A stretch of 16,123 nt of DNA from positions 1 to 16,123 of the forward strand of contig USPI01000011.1 of assembly GCA_900556535.1 (NCBI GenBank), in the 5' to 3' direction. Numbering within the stretch: position 1 is the first letter of the stretch; each line of letters begins with the position of its first letter. Position numbers and translations under genes: made by a program. This stretch comes from an uncultured Eubacteriales bacterium. Its GTDB lineage: Bacteria > Bacillota > Clostridia > Oscillospirales > Oscillospiraceae. The notes beneath the pieces are model-generated. The model ran no database searches. It worked only from the letters and a program-made list of their open reading frames with translations, and was not told the DNA's origin. This document shows positions 1 to 6,269 of this stretch, one piece after another.

Positions 1-79
1 TATTACCGAGATTTTTTGTGAAGCATGAGCGGAAAAGAGCCGTTCAAAACCGTATGCTTTCTTATCTCAGCCGACCTTT
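1..79 (+). repeat. Dispersed intergenic repeat, copy A (inverted relative to copy B)
   Basis: These bases match the reverse complement of 11783-11860 at about 70 of 79 positions. I count eight substitutions, all transitions, and one single-base gap. The copy begins at the window edge with TATTACCGAGATTTT, which in copy B is one arm of a terminator hairpin, so the element probably continues to the left of the window. Bases 27-32 and 40-45 can form a 6-bp stem with a 7-base loop. It probably includes the terminator of an operon to the left, but that cannot be seen here. Confidence 0.8.
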
Positions 80-146
80 TGTTCGACAATATTCGCTCTG
101 CGCATGAAATGTTTACAAATCAGAGAGATTTGGAAGTGATAGGCTA

Positions 147-175
147 TTGTTTTTTTATAAGGTATGCGGTACAAT
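147..175 (+). promoter_or_regulatory. Sigma70-type promoter for the trigger-factor-like operon
   Basis: A -35 box TTGTTT (147-152) and a -10 box TACAAT (170-175) are separated by exactly 17 bases. Transcription would start near 182, about 55 bases before the first start codon at 236. A perfect 7-bp inverted repeat, CTTTGCC / GGCAAAG (184-190 and 199-205), lies right at the start of the predicted leader. It could protect the 5' end or be a regulator site. It has no T-run, so it is not a terminator. Confidence 0.6.
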
Positions 176-235
176 GAAGGGAGCTTTGCCGCAGTTTTGG
201 CAAAGTGCAGTATATGAATACGAAAGGACGACCCT

Positions 236-1105
236 ATGAACGGATTTGTTAAAAAGCTGTGCGATATCGACAGCATCGAAATTCCGGCGCAGCTGCTTGA
301 GGTCAATATCGATATGCAGCGCGTTGAGGACGAGATGAAGGCGCTCCCGATGCGCTATGCGAAGGAAAGCACGGCCGATATTGCTGCCGAGGGCGACATT
401 GTCCGCTGCGCAGCGGATAAGGAAAGCTACCCCGACGGCAGAACTGTTTTGCTGTTTACAGGCGTTTCTCTGCCCGGAGCGGAGGAGGCTGCCGCGGCCG
501 CACTCGGAAAGCGCGCGGGCGATGTGCTTGAAACGAAGCTTGCAGGCAAGAGCGTTAAGCTCACCGTGAGCGAGGTCATTCGCCGCGTTCCCGTTGAGGT
601 GAACGACGAGCTCATCGCATCTATCGGCATCGAGGGCGTCGCCACCGTCGAGGCTTACCGCGAATATCTCGTCAAGCAGGCCGAGGCCGACGCAAAGCTT
701 GAGATGAGCAAGGCTCTCATGCGCCATATCATGGACGAGTTCCTCAACGGCAGCGAATTTGACTATGACGAAGCGGAAATGAAGGCTCAGGTCGAAAAGA
801 CCAAGGCCGAGTATGCGGCAATGGGCATGGACCCCGACGCCATGGGCGATGAGCAGATAGCCGAGTCCGTCATTTACCAGAATAAGCAGCTTTGGGCGGC
901 GGAGGAATTCTGCAAGGCGCGCGGCATGGCTCCGTCTCAGGAGGAGGTCGAGCAGCAGGCAGACCAGTTCGCCGAGATGATGGGTCTCATGGGCGAGACC
1001 GTGCCCGAGAGAGCCGAGCTTCTTGACATGGCTCGCGGCGAGCTGTGCATCACCCCGCTGTTTGAGCACGTAAACGGCATCATCAACGAGAAGATAGGAG
1101 GCTAA
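236..1105 (+). CDS. Trigger-factor-like protein lacking the ribosome-binding domain
   Basis: This 289-residue protein resembles the last two domains of trigger factor. Residues about 48-118 look like a shortened FKBP-type peptidyl-prolyl isomerase domain (GDIV..., then SLPGAEEA, then AGKSVKLTVSEVIRR). Residues about 120-289 look like the helical chaperone domain, opening with VNDELIASIG. Usual trigger factors are about 430 residues and start with a ribosome-docking domain carrying a GFRxGK-type motif, which is absent. An in-frame stop at 215-217 and a GAAAGG ribosome-binding site at 222-227 fix the start. The expected aromatic residues around the FKBP PG motif are missing, so isomerase activity is doubtful. 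It is the first gene of an operon with a thioredoxin one base downstream, which hints at folding of thiol-containing proteins. Family placement is from motif recognition; the specific role is inferred. Confidence 0.8.
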   Translation: MNGFVKKLCDIDSIEIPAQLLEVNIDMQRVEDEMKALPMRYAKESTADIAAEGDIVRCAADKESYPDGRTVLLFTGVSLPGAEEAAAAALGKRAGDVLETKLAGKSVKLTVSEVIRRVPVEVNDELIASIGIEGVATVEAYREYLVKQAEADAKLEMSKALMRHIMDEFLNGSEFDYDEAEMKAQVEKTKAEYAAMGMDPDAMGDEQIAESVIYQNKQLWAAEEFCKARGMAPSQEEVEQQADQFAEMMGLMGETVPERAELLDMARGELCITPLFEHVNGIINEKIGG

Positions 1106-1106
1106 C

Positions 1107-1424
1107 ATGGCAACTGTTGAACTTAAAGGCGAAGAGTGGAAGAAGTTTACCGAGGCTGAGTATGCGGTCATCGACTGCTACGGCGAGAACTGCTATGCCT
1201 GCGTGCTGCTTGCACCTATTTTCGACGCGGTGGCCGACGAGCTTGCGGGAATTTCCTTCGGCAGAATGAACGTCACCTTCAACCCCGAGGTCGCCGACCA
1301 TTTCGGCATCGACGCAATGCCCACCATTTTGTATTTCAGACGCGGAGAGCTCGTTGAGCGCAGCCTCGGCAGTCTGGAGCGCGAGGAGCTGCTCGCGGAA
1401 ATATCCAAGCTCCTCTACGAATAA
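1107..1424 (+). CDS. Thioredoxin-like protein with a CYAC active site
   Basis: The 105-residue product has the length and layout of a thioredoxin. A beta strand ending AVIDCYGENC leads to the redox pair Cys29-Tyr-Ala-Cys32. The cis-proline loop is AMPT (Pro72), followed by ILYFRRGE. The usual WCGPC is replaced by NCYAC, so both the tryptophan and the GP pair are changed, which should alter redox potential and partners. An extra cysteine, Cys24, precedes the motif. There is no signal peptide, so it should act in the cytoplasm. AGGAGG at 1096-1101 serves this ATG, and the gap to the upstream stop is one base. The FTR-like gene directly downstream is a likely electron donor, because no NADPH-dependent thioredoxin reductase is seen nearby. 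Confidence 0.88.
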   Translation: MATVELKGEEWKKFTEAEYAVIDCYGENCYACVLLAPIFDAVADELAGISFGRMNVTFNPEVADHFGIDAMPTILYFRRGELVERSLGSLEREELLAEISKLLYE

Positions 1425-1443
1425 ACGGAAAAGAGAGTTGACT

Positions 1444-1644
1444 ATGGGAAAATTCAGACTTAATGACGACCCCGCAGTCGTCGCAAAGATCAGAGCGGGC
1501 CTCAAGGAGACGGGCGGCTACTGCCCCTGCCGCAGAGAGATAAAGCCCGAGTACAAGTGCATCTGCGAAGAATTCAAGGCTCAGCTGCAGGACCCCGATT
1601 TCGAGGGCTACTGCCACTGCAAGCTGTATTACAAGGAAAAATAA
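1444..1644 (+). CDS. Small ferredoxin:thioredoxin reductase catalytic-subunit-like protein
   Basis: The 66-residue protein has the three cysteine pairs of the FTR catalytic (beta) family: CPC at 27-29, CIC at 39-41 and CHC at 57-59, followed by KLYYKE. In characterised FTRs four of these cysteines hold a [4Fe-4S] cluster. The second cysteine of CPC and the last of CHC form the active disulfide beside a conserved histidine (here His58). By analogy Cys27, 39, 41 and 57 would bind the cluster and Cys29/Cys59 would react with thioredoxin. Spacing is 9 and 15 residues instead of the plant 16 and 8, but the total span is the same. I chose ATG 1444 because AGAGAG at 1432-1437 precedes it and because a longer frame would run back into the thioredoxin gene. 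No variable FTR subunit or ferredoxin gene is in view. Confidence 0.85.
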   Translation: MGKFRLNDDPAVVAKIRAGLKETGGYCPCRREIKPEYKCICEEFKAQLQDPDFEGYCHCKLYYKEK

Positions 1645-1660
1645 TAAAAGGAGAAAAACA

Positions 1661-2737
1661 ATGAAAAAGTTAGTATCCCTCGTCCTTGCCGTCGCCGTCA
1701 TGCTTTCGCTGGCAGGCTGCGGACTTTTCAGCAAGGCAGACACCGTTAAGCTCGGCGACTACACCCACAACGACCCCTCCGGCCTGAGCTATGACACGCG
1801 CCTCGTCCTCAAGAACGAAGCGTTCGGCGAGGACCTTGCCTCCCGCGCAAGCGAAGCAGCTTACCCCGACACCATGATGCTCGACGACAGCGGAATGCCC
1901 ATCGGCGTTTACGACTACGACGAGACCACCGGCCTTGCAAAGGGCTGGATGTCTATGGCAGACGGCAGCTACACTGCCTTCGAGGAGGGCAAGGAGGTCG
2001 ATCTCGGTATGCCCGACGAGTCGAAGATGGTCAGCTACAAGGGCAATGTTTCCATGTACTTCGTCGTTTACGGCAACAAGGACAAGGCTGTTGAGGCCGA
2101 TATGTACCTGTTCCTCGGCGACAAGGAGGACAAGCAGCCCGTTATGGACGCAATGAAGGAATTCTACGGCGTTGAGCTTACCGCCGAGAGCGACACCGTC
2201 CTCAAGACCGTCATCGACGCCGACGCAATAGCGGCAGAGTTCAAGGCTCAGGCAGATCAGGGCTTCCCCGCAAGCTCCGAGGATGCGGAAAGCTACGCAA
2301 GCATTCTTAACCTCAACTACGGCGTAAAGGCCGAAGCAGGCCCGAACCCCTACAAGCCCTACGCAGAGCACAAGGACCCCAGCGACCTTGAGTTTGACCA
2401 GACCGTCGTCATGACCGGCAGCGGCAAGGCGGCTCTCGAAGCGAAGGATGCCGACAAGATCGTGTCCCAGACCGACTACCTCTATGGCAAGGACGGCAAG
2501 ATGGTCGCACAGTACACCTACTATGAGTTCGCCTCCAAGGACGCAGCGGACGAGCTCAGCTCCCAGTTCATGAATGCCCAGCGCGTTTCCGACACTGTTA
2601 TCCTTGTCGTGACCGAGGGTCAGGATCTTCAGGCAAGCATCCAGTCTCTGACCGGCTTCGGCATGATAAAGGACGATTCCGTCGAGGAATACGCCCACTT
2701 TATTGAGGAAAACTTCTCCTCCGCCGTCTACAAATAA
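1661..2737 (+). CDS. Lipoprotein of unknown function with a probable internal duplication
   Basis: The 358-residue protein starts with a lipoprotein signal peptide (MKKLVSLVLA, then the lipobox LAGC with Cys20). It should therefore be anchored to the outer face of the membrane. No enzyme motif is recognised. The two halves look related: His36-Asn-Asp-Pro-Ser and His237-Lys-Asp-Pro-Ser each begin a segment of the form (x)L(x)(Y/F)D followed by a hydrophobic strand and a later Y-x-Y-rich stretch. The protein is acidic and rich in Asp, Glu, Lys and Tyr. AAAGGAG at 1647-1653 precedes the ATG, 16 bases after the FTR-like stop, so it is the last gene of the redox/folding operon. A long hairpin follows. 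A link to the redox genes is suggested only by position. Confidence 0.8.
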   Translation: MKKLVSLVLAVAVMLSLAGCGLFSKADTVKLGDYTHNDPSGLSYDTRLVLKNEAFGEDLASRASEAAYPDTMMLDDSGMPIGVYDYDETTGLAKGWMSMADGSYTAFEEGKEVDLGMPDESKMVSYKGNVSMYFVVYGNKDKAVEADMYLFLGDKEDKQPVMDAMKEFYGVELTAESDTVLKTVIDADAIAAEFKAQADQGFPASSEDAESYASILNLNYGVKAEAGPNPYKPYAEHKDPSDLEFDQTVVMTGSGKAALEAKDADKIVSQTDYLYGKDGKMVAQYTYYEFASKDAADELSSQFMNAQRVSDTVILVVTEGQDLQASIQSLTGFGMIKDDSVEEYAHFIEENFSSAVYK

Positions 2738-2745
2738 TCAAGCCT

Positions 2746-2786
2746 GACGGGTGCCATACGCCTTGGGCATATGGCATCCGTCTTTT
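2746..2786 (+). terminator. Hairpin terminator or attenuator between the lipoprotein and ABC genes
   Basis: Arms GACGGGTGCCATA (2746-2758) and TATGGCATCCGTC (2770-2782) pair over 13 positions with one G-T wobble, and an inner GCC/GGC pair shortens the loop. Only four T residues follow (2783-2786). The ABC ribosome-binding site begins at 2796, leaving no room for a promoter in between. The hairpin is therefore probably a leaky terminator or an mRNA-processing and stability element. Confidence 0.7.
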
Positions 2787-2807
2787 CGCCTCTACAGGAG
2801 AAACTCT

Positions 2808-4553
2808 ATGGATAAGACAATCGTTAACGACAAGCCGCAGCGAGACGGCTGGAAGGCGCTTTTTCGCACGATAAAGAAGCTGCGTCTGCCGTGGCTGTGG
2901 ATAGCAGTCGGACTTGCGGTCAACATTTTGCTGAACAGCTTTCTGCTTGACCTGCCGAACATGACGGCGGATCTTCTGAGCGGAAATCTTTCCGGCACGA
3001 CGACGACAAAGGCCATCTTTTTCTACGTCGAGGTAGGTCTATTGTCGCTTTTCGCCTTTGCCGGTCAGGCTCAGGCGCAGTCATACAGCGTGCGTAAGGC
3101 GCGCGAGTCGATATGGCGCCGTATGCTCGGCATGAAGATGGATTATTTTGACCGCCATGACCCCTCCGACCTCATGAGCGCTATAACGAACGACGCGTCG
3201 GCGGCGGTCACGAACTTCGTGAATATAATCCTCTATCTCATTCCGGATATATACTACGTCGTCGCAGCACTGCTGCGCATAAATGAGTATCACTGGATAC
3301 TCGCACTTTCGTGCTTTGCGATGCTGCCGCTTAAATATCTTTACGCCCTCGTCATGGGCAAGAAGATGCAGATAGCAAGCGCGAGAGTTTATGGCAGGAT
3401 AGGCGTTCTGACCGGCTACCTTGCCGACAGGATAAGCCATCTGCCGCTTATCAAGACCTACACGAACGAAAAAGCGGAGAGCGCAAACGGCGAAAAGGCA
3501 GCCGATGGGCTGTACGACGCCAACATGAAGCTCGTTAAGCTTGACAATATCTCGACCGCCATCATCGCGGTGCTCGATATTCTGCAAAAGTTCATCGTCA
3601 TCGTCGTTGCGGTCATCCTGCTCCAGCGCAAGGAGATAGACATCGCCATGTGGCTTGCCTTCTTCCTGTTTGCGCAGAATCTCTTCCCGAACATGGACGA
3701 GATATTCAGCATGTGGATTAAGATCAAGGGTATGCACGGCGAGTTCCACCGCATCATCGAGATCATGGCGGGCGATACCGAAAGCGGCGAGGGAGAGCAA
3801 TTCCCCGCAGAGGGCGACATCAGATTTGAAAACGTCACCTTCTCCTATCCCGACACCGACAGCCCCGCGATAGAAAACGCGAGCTTCACCGTGCCGCGCG
3901 GCTCGGCGCTTGCGATAGTGGGTCTGTGCGGCAGCGGCAAGACCACCTCCATCAGCCTGCTCGAGCGCTTTTACACGCCCGATGAGGGTCATGTTTACAT
4001 AGGCGACACGGATGTGAGCGAGCTGTCGCTGCATGATTTCCGCAGCCGCCTTGCCTATGTGCAGCAGGGCGCGGACGTGTTCAGCGGCAATCTGCGCGAG
4101 GCGCTCACCTACGGTATAAGCCGCGAGGTCAGCGACGAGGAGATATTCGCAGCCGCCGAAAAGACCGGCTTCTCCGAGTATCTTGCGCTGTGCGGCAACG
4201 ACCTTTCGACGGAGGTCGCCGCGGGCGGACAGTCCATGTCCGGCGGACAGGGCCAGCGCCTCGTGCTGACTCGTGAGGTGCTGCGCGGCGGCGATATTAT
4301 CCTCATGGACGAGCCGACGAGCGCCCTTGACGTGCGTGTGTCGGCGAAGATCCAGGACACCATCGACGAGCTCTTCGCCGGCAAAACGCGCATACTCATA
4401 ACCCACGATCTTGATTATGCCCGCCGCTACGACAGGATAATAGTCATGGAAAACGGCCGCATAGTCGGCGACGGCAGCCACGAGAGCCTGCTGCGCGACT
4501 GTGAGACCTACCGCGCAATGAATGCCCACGCGGGAGAGGAGGCGGCGATATGA
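2808..4553 (+). CDS. ABC exporter half-transporter, first subunit
   Basis: The 581-residue protein has an N-terminal membrane domain with several hydrophobic helices (about residues 25-320) and a C-terminal ATPase domain. Key motifs are the A-loop tyrosine in FSYPDT, Walker A GLCGSGKTT (372-380), Q-loop YVQQGAD, signature MSGGQ (477-481), Walker B ILMDEP with catalytic Glu502, and H-loop His533. All catalytic residues are present. I chose ATG 2808 because AGGAG (2796-2800) lies seven bases upstream. A longer in-frame reading from 2751 would begin inside the terminator stem with no ribosome-binding site. The stop overlaps the next half-transporter by four bases (ATGA), so the two almost certainly form a heterodimer that exports a substrate using ATP. 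The substrate cannot be told from the sequence; peptides, lipids and drugs are all exported by this superfamily. Confidence 0.93.
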   Translation: MDKTIVNDKPQRDGWKALFRTIKKLRLPWLWIAVGLAVNILLNSFLLDLPNMTADLLSGNLSGTTTTKAIFFYVEVGLLSLFAFAGQAQAQSYSVRKARESIWRRMLGMKMDYFDRHDPSDLMSAITNDASAAVTNFVNIILYLIPDIYYVVAALLRINEYHWILALSCFAMLPLKYLYALVMGKKMQIASARVYGRIGVLTGYLADRISHLPLIKTYTNEKAESANGEKAADGLYDANMKLVKLDNISTAIIAVLDILQKFIVIVVAVILLQRKEIDIAMWLAFFLFAQNLFPNMDEIFSMWIKIKGMHGEFHRIIEIMAGDTESGEGEQFPAEGDIRFENVTFSYPDTDSPAIENASFTVPRGSALAIVGLCGSGKTTSISLLERFYTPDEGHVYIGDTDVSELSLHDFRSRLAYVQQGADVFSGNLREALTYGISREVSDEEIFAAAEKTGFSEYLALCGNDLSTEVAAGGQSMSGGQGQRLVLTREVLRGGDIILMDEPTSALDVRVSAKIQDTIDELFAGKTRILITHDLDYARRYDRIIVMENGRIVGDGSHESLLRDCETYRAMNAHAGEEAAI

Positions 4554-6250
4554 AAAAGTTCTCTAAATATTTCGCCTCGCTGCGCGGGGTGAAGCTGCCT
4601 TGGGTGCTCATCGTTCTGAGCCTCATATTCTCCGCCGCTATGATGAACGCGGAGCTTCAGGCGGCGACTCTGACCGCGGGAATAATCGACACCAGCCAAA
4701 ACGCCATCGACTCGAAGCTGCTGACTAACTTCATCGTCGTCACGGCGCTTGCGGCACTGTTCAGGATCTGCGAATACTATTTCACCCGCCGCATGGAGGA
4801 GACCATAAGCCTTCGCGTGCGCTGCAAGCTGTGGAATAAGATAATGCACCTGCCGACGAAGTACTACGACGAGGACAACGGAAACGAGCTTGTCAGCCGT
4901 GTCACCACCGACGCCGCCGCGCCCGCCACGCTGTTTTCGATGATAGTATCCTTCACCGTCTGCGTTTACACGGTCATAAAGGGCTTCATTCAGCTTTTTG
5001 ATTACAACACGCTTCTTGCAAGCTGGTCGCTGCTCATTATCCCCATGACCGCCGTCATCTGCCTTATCTACGGCAAGCTCACCTATAAGCTCGGCGTTTA
5101 CACCACCGTCACCATGGCGGGCAGCCTCGGCTACCTTGCCGAGCGCGTGAGATCGTTCCGGCTTATAAAGAGCGCGGTCGCGGAGAAGGTCGAGTCCGAG
5201 AAGGGCAGCGGCAACTTTAAGCGTATGTACGTTGCCGATTTCCTCAACTGGATCATCGTCGCCGGCTATCAGCTCGCCGCGAGCCTGTTCTCGATCCTCT
5301 TCATCGTAGTTGTTTTCGTCATCGGCGGTCAGCTCATGCAGAAGGGCGAGCTTACCATCGGTGACCTCACGAGCTTTTACATGATCTGCGGCATCGTCGG
5401 CATACAGCTCATGCAGTTTTTCATGAACGTCGGCTCCGTGTCCGGAACCTTCGGCACGATGCAGAAGATAAACAAGGTCAGCGACTGCGAGGCCGAGAGC
5501 GAGGACGGCAGACCCGTGCCTCAGCTTTGCGCTGACATAGTTTTCGACAAGGTCAGCTTCGGCTATTTTGAAGACAACGACGTTTTAAAGGACGTTTCCG
5601 TCACCATTCCCGCCGGAAAGGTCACCGCCATAGTCGGCGGCAACGGAGCGGGAAAATCCACGATGTTCAAGCTCATTACGCGCCTGTATGAGCCCAAGAG
5701 CGGCGAAATTCGCTTTAACGGCGAAAATGCCGCGGAGTATGAGCTCGGCTCATGGCGCGGCCGCTTCGCCTATGTTTTCCAGCGCGACGGACTCATCGGA
5801 GGCACCGTGCGGGATAACATCATCTACGGACTTGAGCGCGAGGTGAGCGAGGAAGAGATAATTGCCGCGGCAAAGAGTGCCAACTGTTATGACTTCATCA
5901 TGGAAAAGCCCGCGGGCTTTGACGAGGACGTGGGCCTGGGCGGTTCGAACTTCTCGGGCGGTCAGGGTCAGTGCATCTGCATAGCGCGCGCCATGCTGCG
6001 CAATGCCGATATCCTGCTGCTTGACGAGGCAACGAGTAACCTCGACGTTACGAGCACCGCTCTCGTGTCCGAGGCGATGGATAATCTCATGAAAAACCGC
6101 ACGACCGTCATGATCGCGCACAGCTTCGCCGCGACGAAAAACGCAGACTACGTCATCGTCATGCGCGAGGGCACGGTCGAGGCCGCCGGCACTCCCGACG
6201 AGCTTGAAAAAACCAACGAGTACTACAAGCTTTTCAGCAAGTCCCTGTAA
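4550..6250 (+). CDS. ABC exporter half-transporter, second subunit
   Basis: The 566-residue protein is the partner of the preceding half-transporter and is translationally coupled through ATGA. About six hydrophobic segments fill residues 15-310. The ATPase domain shows A-loop FGYFED, Walker A GGNGAGKST (363-371), Q-loop YVFQRDG, signature FSGGQ (468-472), Walker B ILLLDEA with Glu493, and H-loop His524. Many heterodimeric exporters have one degenerate ATP site. Here both subunits keep the catalytic Glu, the His and a good signature, so both sites look active. The residue after the signature SGGQGQ is Cys instead of the usual Arg, a minor oddity. The M16 peptidase start lies 19 bases after this stop, which suggests one transcript. 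Confidence 0.93.
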   Translation: MKKFSKYFASLRGVKLPWVLIVLSLIFSAAMMNAELQAATLTAGIIDTSQNAIDSKLLTNFIVVTALAALFRICEYYFTRRMEETISLRVRCKLWNKIMHLPTKYYDEDNGNELVSRVTTDAAAPATLFSMIVSFTVCVYTVIKGFIQLFDYNTLLASWSLLIIPMTAVICLIYGKLTYKLGVYTTVTMAGSLGYLAERVRSFRLIKSAVAEKVESEKGSGNFKRMYVADFLNWIIVAGYQLAASLFSILFIVVVFVIGGQLMQKGELTIGDLTSFYMICGIVGIQLMQFFMNVGSVSGTFGTMQKINKVSDCEAESEDGRPVPQLCADIVFDKVSFGYFEDNDVLKDVSVTIPAGKVTAIVGGNGAGKSTMFKLITRLYEPKSGEIRFNGENAAEYELGSWRGRFAYVFQRDGLIGGTVRDNIIYGLEREVSEEEIIAAAKSANCYDFIMEKPAGFDEDVGLGGSNFSGGQGQCICIARAMLRNADILLLDEATSNLDVTSTALVSEAMDNLMKNRTTVMIAHSFAATKNADYVIVMREGTVEAAGTPDELEKTNEYYKLFSKSL

Positions 6251-6269
6251 AGCAAAAGCGAGGATAGCA

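Noticed and set aside
155..1171. A 338-codon open frame on the - strand opposite the trigger-factor-like gene
   Set aside because: It has no domain or convincing ribosome-binding site and runs against the promoter and ribosome-binding site that serve the + strand gene.
2751..2807. An upstream GTG start that would extend the first ABC protein by 19 residues
   Set aside because: It lies in the terminator stem without a ribosome-binding site, while ATG 2808 has a good one.
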